A program made the translations under genes and the position numbers. 6,959 nucleotides of DNA from Bacteroidota bacterium (GTDB taxonomy: Bacteria > Bacteroidota > Bacteroidia > NS11-12g > UBA955): assembly GCA_008081305.1 (NCBI GenBank), contig VMCP01000061.1, positions 1 to 6,959 on the forward strand, written 5' to 3'. Positions 1 through 6,353 of this stretch are shown here, piece after piece. The notes below the pieces were generated by a model. That model was given only the letters and a program-made list of their open reading frames with translations. It did not search any database and was not told the DNA's origin. Position 1 is the stretch's first letter. Every line of letters starts with the position of its first letter.

Positions 1-411
1 TAACCAGAAGCTCGATTAGATATCATTGACCGATTAGAAGAATTAAAAATAGTTCCAACTTCCATGATCGATGTGAGCGATGGCGTGGCATCTGAGATCC
101 ATCATTTAGGAAAATCTAGTGATGTCGGTTTTGATATTTATGAAGACAAATTGCCCATCGACCCTCAAACTATGGATACGGCCTTGTCTTTTGAACTAAA
201 TCCGAGCATTGCGGCTTTGAATGGCGGTGAGGATTACGAATTATTGTTCACCGTCAGCCAAGATGATTACGACAAAATGAAAAGCGATATTGATTTCACC
301 ATCATTGGTCATGCCACAGATACCAAAGGGGTTTATACCCTACATACCAAGGCAGGAAATTCCTTCGGAATTAAAGCGCAAGGATGGGATCACTTAAACG
401 AAACGAAATAA
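1..411 (+). CDS. thiL: Thiamine-monophosphate kinase, C-terminal part (5' end outside window)
   Basis: ThiL phosphorylates thiamine monophosphate to thiamine diphosphate with ATP in the cytosol, the last step of cofactor synthesis. About 135 C-terminal residues are visible. They include the MIDVSDG segment (codons 64-84), whose aspartates lie in the family's Mg/ATP-binding loop, and the strongly conserved GGEDYELLF segment near base 225. The ATG at 64 is internal: the upstream codons from base 4 (PEARLDIIDRLEEL, then PTS) also match the family pattern, so the gene enters from the left. Oddly, bases 1-3 in this frame are TAA, where homologues usually have a basic residue before PEAR; AAA to TAA is one change. 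This may be a contig-edge error or a real nonsense mutation. The gene ends in tandem stops TAA TAG, and aspS starts 4 nt after the first stop, suggesting co-transcription. The identity is secure; its intactness is not. Confidence 0.88.
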
Positions 412-415
412 TAGA

Positions 416-2167
416 ATGAGTTATAGAACGAATAATTGTGGTGAGTTAAGAACTTTAGATATTGGAAAATCGGTCGTGCTTTCCGGTTGGGTGAGTAAGG
501 TGCGCCTGATGGGTTCCATGGCATTTGTTGATATTCGAGACCGATACGGTATTACTCAGTTAGCGTTTAACGAAGAGGAAAACCCAGATGCATTAAAACA
601 TGCAGAAAGTTTAGGTAGAGAATTTGTCATTAAGGCAAGTGGTTTGGTGCGTGAACGCAGTAGCAAGAATAAACAAATTGCCACAGGAGATATTGAGGTA
701 TTGGTGGAGGGACTAGAGATTTTAAATGAATCAAAAACGCCTCCATTTACCATAGAAAATGAAACCGATGGCGGCGATGAGATTCGCATGCAATATCGCT
801 ATTTGGATATTCGTAGAAACCCAGTGAAGGAAAATTTAATCCTTCGTCACAATTTAGCCCAAGAGATTCGTAACTATCTTTCAAATGCGTCTTTTCTCGA
901 GGTAGAAACACCAGTGCTCATTAAAAGTACGCCTGAAGGTGCGAGAGATTTCGTAGTACCCAGCCGATTGAATCCAGGTCAGTGGTATGCATTGCCTCAA
1001 AGTCCGCAAACATTCAAACAATTGTTGATGGTGGCAGGGTTAGATCGTTACTTTCAAATTGTGAAGTGCTTCAGAGATGAAGACTTACGTGCAGATAGAC
1101 AGCCGGAATTTACTCAGATCGACTGTGAAATGAGTTTTGTGAATAGGGAAGATATCCTTCAAAATTTTGAAGGTATGATGAAACATCTCTTCTCTAAAGT
1201 TAAGCATGTTGAGTTAGAGGACTTTCCTCGAATGACATATGACGATGCCATGCGCTTGTATGGAAGCGACAAGCCAGATATCCGATTCGGAATGCCATTT
1301 GTTGAACTCAAATCAGAAAGTATTGATTTAGTTGGAGGTAAGGATTTTAAGGTTTTTGATTCCGCGGAATCCGTGATAAGTATTTGTGCCAAAGGAGCGG
1401 CGACGTTCACTAGAAAGCAATTGGATGCGTTAACCGATTTTGTGAAAAGACCGCAAGTTGGAGCTACTGGAATAATCTATATGCGAAAAGGGGAGGATGG
1501 AATGTTAAAATCATCCGTAGATAAGTTTTATGACCAAGAGGCGCTTACCAAATGGAGCGATGAGGCCCAAATGGAAAACGGAGATTTATTGCTCATCATG
1601 GCTGGAGATCAGTCCAAAGTGCGCAAGCAACTAAATGAGCTGAGACTGCATATGGGAGATTTGTTAGGATTGAGAAATCCAAATGAATTCAAGCCTCTTT
1701 GGGTTGTTGACTTTCCTCTACTCGAATGGGATGAAGACACAAACAGATTTCACGCGATGCACCATCCATTCACAAGTCCGTTAGAAAGTGATTTGAAAGA
1801 TATGGAAGTAAATCCAGGCTTGGTGAGGGCCGATGCTTATGATTTAGTGATTAATGGGGTAGAAATAGGTGGTGGATCTATCCGTATTTTTGATAAACAA
1901 ATTCAATCTCAAATGTTTAAACTACTTGGATTCACTGCTGAAGAGGCTGAAGCTCAATTTGGGTTCTTGATGAGTGCATTCCAATACGGTGCACCTCCGC
2001 ATGGAGGAATAGCATTGGGATTTGACCGCTTGTGTAGTTTGTTTGGTGGTAGCGATAGTATTCGAGATTTTATCGCCTTCCCAAAAAACAATGCAGGTAG
2101 AGATATTATGATTGATGCTCCTTCTGCCTTGAGCAAAGAGCAAATGAATGATTTAGAATTGGGTTAA
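416..2167 (+). CDS. aspS: Aspartyl-tRNA synthetase (bacterial type, class IIb)
   Basis: This enzyme charges tRNA-Asp with aspartate using ATP in the cytosol. The 583 residues are normal for the bacterial form. The order is an N-terminal OB-fold anticodon-binding domain (about 1-105, with GWVSKVR and DIRDRYGITQL) and then the class II catalytic core. Motif 1 is around FLEVETPVL (160-168). Motif 2 is FRDEDLRADRQPEF from 219, with the ATP-binding Arg at 220. Motif 3 is GIALGFDRL, with Arg538. A GAD insert lies at about 290-415, the mark of bacterial rather than archaeal or eukaryotic AspRS. The ATG at 416 aligns with the family start (CGELR at 8-12). No clear Shine-Dalgarno site precedes it, as is common in Bacteroidota. 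The gene ends in TAATAA, and its stop overlaps the stop of the convergent dgkA. No motif residue is missing. Whether it discriminates tRNA-Asp from tRNA-Asn was not determined here. Confidence 0.97.
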   Translation: MSYRTNNCGELRTLDIGKSVVLSGWVSKVRLMGSMAFVDIRDRYGITQLAFNEEENPDALKHAESLGREFVIKASGLVRERSSKNKQIATGDIEVLVEGLEILNESKTPPFTIENETDGGDEIRMQYRYLDIRRNPVKENLILRHNLAQEIRNYLSNASFLEVETPVLIKSTPEGARDFVVPSRLNPGQWYALPQSPQTFKQLLMVAGLDRYFQIVKCFRDEDLRADRQPEFTQIDCEMSFVNREDILQNFEGMMKHLFSKVKHVELEDFPRMTYDDAMRLYGSDKPDIRFGMPFVELKSESIDLVGGKDFKVFDSAESVISICAKGAATFTRKQLDALTDFVKRPQVGATGIIYMRKGEDGMLKSSVDKFYDQEALTKWSDEAQMENGDLLLIMAGDQSKVRKQLNELRLHMGDLLGLRNPNEFKPLWVVDFPLLEWDEDTNRFHAMHHPFTSPLESDLKDMEVNPGLVRADAYDLVINGVEIGGGSIRIFDKQIQSQMFKLLGFTAEEAEAQFGFLMSAFQYGAPPHGGIALGFDRLCSLFGGSDSIRDFIAFPKNNAGRDIMIDAPSALSKEQMNDLELG

Positions 2168-2174
2168 TAACCCA
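2160..2174. terminator. Small hairpin over the shared aspS/dgkA stop region (weak terminator candidate)
   Basis: TGGGTT pairs with AACCCA across a 3-nt AAT loop, giving a 6-bp stem directly over the last codons of both convergent genes. It is symmetric, so it could form in either transcript. No T-run follows on either strand, so it is at best a weak or Rho-assisted end signal. Its symmetry may simply follow from the two stop codons and adjacent Gly codons. Confidence 0.3.
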
Positions 2175-2544
2175 TAAATACCGCTACTATTCGAGGTAAC
2201 AATATGTAAAATCCAACGATAATGGCAACGGTTGATGCAACTAAGGTAGCAGCAGCAGCCATATCTTTTGCCCTGCCTATTCCTTTTGCTTTATCGGGAT
2301 GCAATGTGTCTAAGGCCTCCTCTAGTGCAGAGTTGAGCGCCTCAGAAACAAAAATACTACCCATAGCCAACCATAATACAGCCCATTCAAAACGTGTTAA
2401 GTGTTGACCATAATGATCAAGCCCGAATCCCACGATAAGCGTGACCACCATACATCCCACGATGATTTGGAAATTTCGCTCGGTCTTTAACAAATGAATA
2501 AGACCGTTTAAGGCGTACAAAAAGGAATGATAAAAACGTTTCAT
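2164..2544 (-). CDS. dgkA: Diacylglycerol kinase / undecaprenol kinase family protein
   Basis: This is a small integral membrane lipid kinase of the DgkA/UdpK family. Such enzymes phosphorylate diacylglycerol or undecaprenol with ATP in the inner membrane, recycling lipids for phospholipid or envelope-polymer synthesis; the substrate cannot be told from sequence. With the ATG at 2544 it has 126 residues, normal for the family. Three hydrophobic helices lie at about 28-40, 53-68 and 97-118. The catalytic signature is present: SEALNSALEEALD (67-79; Glu68, Asn71, Glu75), then GRAKDMAAAA with Lys93 and Asp94, matching E. coli Glu69, Asn72, Glu76, Lys94 and Asp95. Glu22 in TERNFQI fits the N-terminal conserved Glu. 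A TTG two codons upstream (2550) is open but lies inside a terminator T-run, so the ATG is preferred. The gene follows dnaA after 30 nt and overlaps aspS tail to tail by 4 nt. Confidence 0.93.
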   Translation of the reverse strand: MKRFYHSFLYALNGLIHLLKTERNFQIIVGCMVVTLIVGFGLDHYGQHLTRFEWAVLWLAMGSIFVSEALNSALEEALDTLHPDKAKGIGRAKDMAAAATLVASTVAIIVGFYILLPRIVAVFMGY

Positions 2545-2548
2545 GAAC

Positions 2549-2573
2549 AAAAAAGCCCCATATCGGGGCTTTT
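2549..2573 (-). terminator. Rho-independent terminator of dnaA, abutting the dgkA start
   Basis: A perfect 9-bp stem (AAAAGCCCC at 2551-2559 with GGGGCTTTT at 2565-2573) encloses a 5-nt loop. On the minus strand the GC-rich half is followed by six T (2554-2549). It begins just past the dnaA stop codon (2575-2577) and its T-run ends 4 nt before the dgkA ATG. On the plus strand the stem is followed by only four T, so it could weakly stop transcription coming from aspS as well. Placement and shape make a terminator for dnaA the best reading. Confidence 0.85.
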
Positions 2574-2574
2574 A

Positions 2575-4011
2575 TTAGAAAGTATTGATTTTGATTCTTT
2601 TTTCGATTTCCTCCACGTCTTGTCTGAACTTCTTATCTGTTTCGATTAAGTCGTTTACAGTTTGGCAAGCGTGAATTACTGTACTATGGTCTCGACCTCC
2701 AAAGAAAATACCAATGTTTTTCAAAGATGCTTTGGTGAGGTCTTTAGTGAAATACATGGCTATCTGACGTGCTTGTACAATTTCACGTTTACGGGTTTTA
2801 GATTTAACCGCTTCCACTGGGATATTATAGAAATCACAAACTAATTTCTGTATGTAATCAATGCTGATTTCACGTGTAGAGTTCTTCACGAAGTTCTTCA
2901 CGATTTGTTTCGCAAGATTTAAATCTAAATGTTTACGAGTTAATGAACCCTGAGCTAATAATGAAATGAGTGCGCCCTCAAGCTCTCTGATATTGGTGTC
3001 AATATTGTGAGCCAAATATTCTACGACATCCTTGTGAAGTGTGATTCCATCTTGGTACATCTTATTCTCGAGGATGGCAACGCGCGTATCGAAATCTGGT
3101 GTTCCTAAATCAGCAGAAAGTCCCCATTTGAAACGGCTTAACAAACGCTCGTCCATGTTCTTTAAATCCTTAGGTGGACGATCACAGGTTAAGATGATTT
3201 GCTTTCCGTTCTGGTGTAAATGATTGAAAATCTGGAAGAACACCTCTTGTGTGCGTTCCTTTTTTGCAAAGAATTGTACATCATCAACGATAAGTACATC
3301 CAAATACTGATAAAAATTCACGAACTGGTTATTATTCCCTTGACGTGCGGAATCAATAAATTGGGTGATGAACTTCTCAGCACTTACAAACACCACTACT
3401 TTTTGCTTGTGTTGTTGCTTGATTAAGTTTCCAATGGCGTGTGCGAGGTGCGTTTTACCTAGGCCACAACCACCAAATATCATCAATGGGTTAAATGCAG
3501 TTCCTCCTGGCTTTTGCGCTATGGCTAAACCAGCGCTTCGTGCAAGTTTGTTGCATTCACCTTCAACGAAATTGTCAAATGAATAGCGAGGGTTTAATTG
3601 GCTGTCGATATTCATCCTTTTTAAACCCGGTATGATAAACGGATTTTTAATGGGTGTTTCCAAGTTGATGGGCATGCCCAATTCGTTGTTAACAGGTTTG
3701 GATGAATTTCCAGTTGGAAGGTTAATGGTAAATGGTTGGTTATCGGAATTCTGATTTTCTACAATGATGGAGTACTCCAATTTAGCATTGGCACCAATTA
3801 CCTTTTTCAATGACTTCTGAAGGATCTGAACGAAATGTTCTTCCAACCATTCGTAAAAGAATTGACTTGGAACTTGAATCGTTAGTACTTTATTGGAAAG
3901 TTTGACCGGTTTGATAGGTTCAAACCAGGTTTTAAAACTCTGGGGGTTGACATTATCCCTAATGATGTCGAGGCATTCTTGCCAGGCGGTTTCATGAGCT
4001 TTTCTTTCCAT
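2575..4011 (-). CDS. dnaA: Chromosomal replication initiator protein DnaA
   Basis: DnaA binds DnaA boxes at the origin as an ATP-dependent oligomer, melts the DNA and helps load the helicase. The 478 residues show all four domains: domain I (about 1-85, with TAWQECLDII and SFKTWF), a short linker (about 86-130), AAA+ domain III, and the DNA-binding domain IV (about 380-478). In domain III: Walker A GGCGLGKT (180-187), Walker B LIVDDVQF (240-247), sensor 1 ILTCDRPP (273-280), arginine finger Arg293 in RLLSRF, and sensor 2 in NIRELEGAL (340-348). Domain IV carries the signature GGRDHSTVIHAC (438-449). Cys182 and Cys276 replace the residues I would expect, Val in Walker A and Ser in sensor 1. 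The ATG at 4011 has AAGGAA 11 nt upstream and matches the usual N-terminus. A hairpin terminator follows directly. No consensus DnaA box was found in its 158-bp upstream region. Confidence 0.98.
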   Translation of the reverse strand: MERKAHETAWQECLDIIRDNVNPQSFKTWFEPIKPVKLSNKVLTIQVPSQFFYEWLEEHFVQILQKSLKKVIGANAKLEYSIIVENQNSDNQPFTINLPTGNSSKPVNNELGMPINLETPIKNPFIIPGLKRMNIDSQLNPRYSFDNFVEGECNKLARSAGLAIAQKPGGTAFNPLMIFGGCGLGKTHLAHAIGNLIKQQHKQKVVVFVSAEKFITQFIDSARQGNNNQFVNFYQYLDVLIVDDVQFFAKKERTQEVFFQIFNHLHQNGKQIILTCDRPPKDLKNMDERLLSRFKWGLSADLGTPDFDTRVAILENKMYQDGITLHKDVVEYLAHNIDTNIRELEGALISLLAQGSLTRKHLDLNLAKQIVKNFVKNSTREISIDYIQKLVCDFYNIPVEAVKSKTRKREIVQARQIAMYFTKDLTKASLKNIGIFFGGRDHSTVIHACQTVNDLIETDKKFRQDVEEIEKRIKINTF

Positions 4012-4115
4012 GTATGTATATATTCCTTGTCTGTGTTAAATGTGTGTGTAAAAGTTCATTTAAGTGATTGACCATCAACGTGGATGGAAATTCACATAAC
4101 GAGGTGTAAAGAAAG

Positions 4116-4129
4116 TGAGAAAATTCTCA
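4116..4129. repeat. 14-bp inverted repeat upstream of dnaA (possible operator)
   Basis: TGAGAA, a 2-nt AA spacer, then TTCTCA form a perfect 6-bp dyad about 105 bp upstream of the dnaA start. The short spacer does not favour an RNA hairpin, so if functional it would more likely be a binding site for a dimeric DNA-binding protein. In AT-rich intergenic DNA such a dyad can arise by chance. Confidence 0.3.
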
Positions 4130-4149
4130 TTTTTCCAATTTATTTCACT

Positions 4150-4169
4150 TGATTTTTTAAAAAAAATCA
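4150..4169. repeat. 20-bp A/T-rich inverted repeat just downstream of the mutase gene
   Basis: A 9-bp arm, TGATTTTTT (4150-4158), is mirrored by AAAAAATCA (4161-4169) with an AA centre. It starts immediately after the mutase stop codon (4170-4172 on the plus coordinates). On the minus strand the T-run lies within the first arm rather than after the stem, and the stem has one G-C pair, so it is a poor intrinsic terminator. It could be a weak terminator or just A/T-rich spacer. Confidence 0.35.
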
Positions 4170-5714
4170 TTAGGAAATTTGATACTCTCCGAACACATTT
4201 CGAAGGGTATCTGCAACTTCTCCAAGCGTAGCATAGGATTCCACCGATTTTAGAATATGCGGCATCAAATTTTCATCCGTTGAGCAGGCGAGGGAAAGAT
4301 TGTGTAAAGCTTCATCAACCTCTTTTTGGTTTCTTTGCGATTTGAGCTTTGCGATTTTATCGCTTTGGGTTTTTCGTATGCTATCATCAATATGAAAGGC
4401 AGGAACGTCCCCTTCTTCTTCGACTTGGAATTCATTCATTCCCACAATGATTTGTTCCTTGTTTTCTATATTCTTTTGATATTCATACGCACTACGAGCG
4501 ATTTCTTCTTGCATCCAACCATTTTCTACTGCTGATATGGAGCCGCCCATTTTATCAATCTCTTTCATCAAATCAACCGCACGCGTTTTCAGTTCTTCTG
4601 TTAAGGATTCAATATAATAGGACCCTCCTAAGGGGTCAACGGTAGATGCCGCTCCACTTTCGTGTCCTATGATTTGTTGGGTACGTAATGCAATTCTAGC
4701 CGCTTCTTCGGTGGGCAAACTCAATGCCTCGTCATATCCGTTGGTGTGCAAGCTTTGGGTTCCACCCAAAACGGCGGCCAATGCTTGTATGGTCACGCGG
4801 GTAATATTATTTTGAGGTTGTTGAGCTGTTAGTGTAGAGCCACCCGTTTGCGTGTGAAAACGTAACATCATGGCTTTTGGATCCGTTGCACCTAAATCCT
4901 TCATGATTTCAGCCCAGAGTGCACGAGCCGCTCTAAACTTTGCAATTTCTTCAAAGAAATCATTGTGTGCATTAAAGAAGAAAGAAAGTCTTTTACCAAA
5001 AACATTAATATCAAGACCTTTCTCAATGGCCTTTTCTACGTAAGACTTACCGTTGGCGAGGGTAAACGCCAATTCTTGAACGGCTGTACTTCCTGCCTCA
5101 CGAATATGATAACCACTAATACTAATGGTATTCCACTTTGGGAGCTCCTTACTACACCATTCGAAAATATCTGTGATAATCCGCATGCTTGGGCGAACGG
5201 GATATATGTAGGTACCTCGTGCAGCATACTCCTTTAGTATATCGTTTTGGATCGTGCCTCCAATTTTACTTAAATCGGCACCTTGCTTTTTTGCTAAGGC
5301 CACGTACATCGCTAGCAGGGTACTAGCCGTAGCATTAATGGTCATGCTCGTGGTGATGTCCTCCAACTTGATTCCCTCAAAAAGGGTTTCCATGTCGGCA
5401 AGAGAATCAATGGCAACCCCTACTTTTCCAACCTCGCCCTCACTCATGGCATGATCACTGTCGTAACCGATTTGAGTGGGTAGGTCGAAGGCCACAGATA
5501 AACCTGTGGTACCTTGGTTGAGTAAGTAGTGATAACGTTTGTTGCTCTCTTCCGCAGTGCTGAATCCCGCATATTGTCGCATGGTCCATAACCGACCACG
5601 GTACATGTTTTTTCGTATTCCGCGTGTAAATGGAAATTCGCCAGGAAGTGAGGCGTTTGCTTTTGCTTCGGTGTAAACCTCTTTGATTTCTATGTCGCTC
5701 TGATTTTTAACCAT
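4170..5714 (-). CDS. Methylmalonyl-CoA mutase-type acyl-CoA mutase, large (catalytic) subunit without B12 domain
   Basis: Family members use adenosylcobalamin radicals to interconvert branched and linear acyl-CoA thioesters, for example (R)-methylmalonyl-CoA and succinyl-CoA. The 514 residues span the TIM-barrel substrate domain. Landmarks are RQYAGFSTAEESN (46-58), GLSVAFDLPTQIGYDSD (71-87), GTIQNDILKEY (153-163), PSMRI (175-179), SGYHIREAG (200-208) and RLSFFFNAHNDFF (242-254). Tyr48, Arg178 and His203 align with Tyr89, Arg207 and His244 of P. shermanii MutB; Tyr plus Arg is the methylmalonyl-CoA pattern, whereas isobutyryl-CoA mutase has Phe and Gln. The protein ends at VFGEYQIS, where a linker and cobalamin-binding domain (DxHxxG) would follow in a full-length mutase. 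No such domain is encoded in this window, so a separate small subunit is expected. The ATG at 5714 lies 22 nt after the DUF7935-like gene, suggesting an operon. Substrate is inferred, not shown. Confidence 0.9.
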   Translation of the reverse strand: MVKNQSDIEIKEVYTEAKANASLPGEFPFTRGIRKNMYRGRLWTMRQYAGFSTAEESNKRYHYLLNQGTTGLSVAFDLPTQIGYDSDHAMSEGEVGKVGVAIDSLADMETLFEGIKLEDITTSMTINATASTLLAMYVALAKKQGADLSKIGGTIQNDILKEYAARGTYIYPVRPSMRIITDIFEWCSKELPKWNTISISGYHIREAGSTAVQELAFTLANGKSYVEKAIEKGLDINVFGKRLSFFFNAHNDFFEEIAKFRAARALWAEIMKDLGATDPKAMMLRFHTQTGGSTLTAQQPQNNITRVTIQALAAVLGGTQSLHTNGYDEALSLPTEEAARIALRTQQIIGHESGAASTVDPLGGSYYIESLTEELKTRAVDLMKEIDKMGGSISAVENGWMQEEIARSAYEYQKNIENKEQIIVGMNEFQVEEEGDVPAFHIDDSIRKTQSDKIAKLKSQRNQKEVDEALHNLSLACSTDENLMPHILKSVESYATLGEVADTLRNVFGEYQIS

Positions 5715-5736
5715 TCTCTATTTGTTAACCGATGTA

Positions 5737-6267
5737 TTAATTGAACAATAATTCCATTTCACCACGAATCATTTGTAGGCCTTTTTCATGTGGAATATCT
5801 CCCGACTCTTTTAAATGACTGATAAGAGCTCCAAAGTAATCGGCCTTTGTAGCTTTTTCAGGAAGACTGTGATAAACTTTTTTCAAAACTAACAAGGTTT
5901 GTTCTTTCACAATTTTAATGGTCCCCCAAGTTTGTTCGCTCACGTATACCTGTTGCGATACATTATAATTGAATTCCTCGTTGATAGAATGAGTCATCAT
6001 CTTCAAAATATCCGAGGGTGTTCCAGCAGAATTTGAAAACTTATGAATAAGGTTGGGTACACTATTTCGTTCAAGTAGTAAGGCCAATCTTTCGTATGCT
6101 CCTAACTTGAGCTTGGCAAAGTCTTTATTGTTTTGACGAATGATTTCCGTTCTCAGCGTTTGATGTAAGGTTTTTGACATGTTGTTCATGACCATGTAGG
6201 CGGCAATTAAAACCAAAATCCCTGGAACCAAGGACATCACTAATTGTAGGATAAATTCTGTACTCAT
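5737..6267 (-). CDS. DUF7935-like membrane-anchored protein of unknown function
   Basis: With the ATG at 6267 this is a 176-residue protein. It has one N-terminal membrane segment (about 5-27, FILQLVMSLVPGILVLIAAY), then a basic, helical soluble part. The segments AYERLALLLERN (57-68) and EFNYNVSQQVYVSEQTW (98-114) resemble a family I know from Bacteroidota as DUF7935, which has no assigned function. A longer reading to a TTG at 6306 is open, but that region carries a good promoter match (TTG at 6306-6304, TATCTTTG at 6286-6279), so transcription would start downstream of the longer start. The gene lies 22 nt before the mutase large subunit and shares an 86-bp divergent region with the Fe-S carrier gene. 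The close spacing suggests co-expression with the mutase; I infer no specific role. The family call is from memory of its sequence pattern. Confidence 0.8.
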   Translation of the reverse strand: MSTEFILQLVMSLVPGILVLIAAYMVMNNMSKTLHQTLRTEIIRQNNKDFAKLKLGAYERLALLLERNSVPNLIHKFSNSAGTPSDILKMMTHSINEEFNYNVSQQVYVSEQTWGTIKIVKEQTLLVLKKVYHSLPEKATKADYFGALISHLKESGDIPHEKGLQMIRGEMELLFN

Positions 6268-6278
6268 TTGATTTTCGA

Positions 6279-6306
6279 CAAAGATAAGGCCTTTGACGCA
6301 CAACAA
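6279..6306 (-). promoter_or_regulatory. Bacteroidota-type promoter for the DUF7935-mutase operon
   Basis: On the minus strand, TTG (6306-6304) is followed after 17 nt by TATCTTTG (6286-6279). This is an exact match to the Bacteroidota sigma-A consensus TTG-N(17-23)-TAnnTTTG. It ends 11 nt before the ATG at 6267, so the transcript would have a very short leader of roughly five bases. It argues against the longer TTG-initiated reading of the downstream gene. Confidence 0.65.
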
Positions 6307-6341
6307 GATTGATAGAAAAGTCAGGCATTCGAGGAAAATCT

Positions 6342-6349
6342 TAAATTTG
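6342..6349 (+). promoter_or_regulatory. Bacteroidota -7 element for the Fe-S carrier gene
   Basis: TAAATTTG matches TAnnTTTG exactly and ends 4 nt before the ATG at 6354, which implies a leaderless or nearly leaderless mRNA. No TTG lies 17-23 nt upstream, so the -33 box is weak or absent. An eight-base pattern with two free positions can occur by chance in A/T-rich DNA, but its place in the divergent region supports function. Confidence 0.5.
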
Positions 6350-6353
6350 TACT

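Larger units (their letters stand above)
4012..4169 (-). promoter_or_regulatory. dnaA leader and presumed promoter region
   Basis: These 158 bp separate the mutase stop codon from the dnaA start and should hold the dnaA promoter. No exact TAnnTTTG element is present on the minus strand; TAAATTGG (4141-4134) is one mismatch away, with no good TTG upstream. The leader near the start is rich in ACA repeats, and AAGGAA (4028-4023) could serve as a ribosome-binding site. I looked for TTATNCACA DnaA boxes on both strands and found none with fewer than two mismatches. Two inverted repeats in this stretch are listed separately. No small ORF of note was found. Confidence 0.45.

Noticed and set aside
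64..411. Complete small gene starting at ATG 64
   Set aside because: The ATG is internal to thiL: upstream codons in the same frame match ThiL, and the product would lack the N-terminal ATP-binding half.
2545..2550. Alternative dgkA start at TTG 2550 (two extra residues)
   Set aside because: The TTG lies partly in the terminator T-run, and the ATG at 2544 gives the common MKRF-type N-terminus.
3041..3586. Open frames on the plus strand opposite dnaA
   Set aside because: They are complements of conserved DnaA domain III sequence, are Cys- and Leu-rich as shadow frames often are, and resemble no family.
4036..4100. TGTGTGTAA and TTCACATAA as DnaA boxes near dnaA
   Set aside because: TGTGTGTAA differs from the box complement TGTGGATAA at two positions and TTCACATAA fits still less well; there is no cluster, so an origin call is not supported.
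4965..5237. 90-codon open frame on the plus strand opposite the mutase gene
   Set aside because: It is antisense to a strongly conserved enzyme, has no recognisable domain and no promoter; a frame shadow. The same holds for 5036-5227 (another frame of the minus strand) and 5254-5454.
6268..6306. N-terminal extension of the DUF7935-like protein starting at TTG 6306 (MLCVKGLIFVENQ before the usual start)
   Set aside because: The stretch contains the -33 and -7 promoter elements, and the ATG at 6267 places the membrane helix right at the N-terminus as in the family.
6125..6328. 67-codon minus-strand frame overlapping the DUF7935-like gene start
   Set aside because: It overlaps the coding sequence and promoter in another frame and shows no protein-like pattern.
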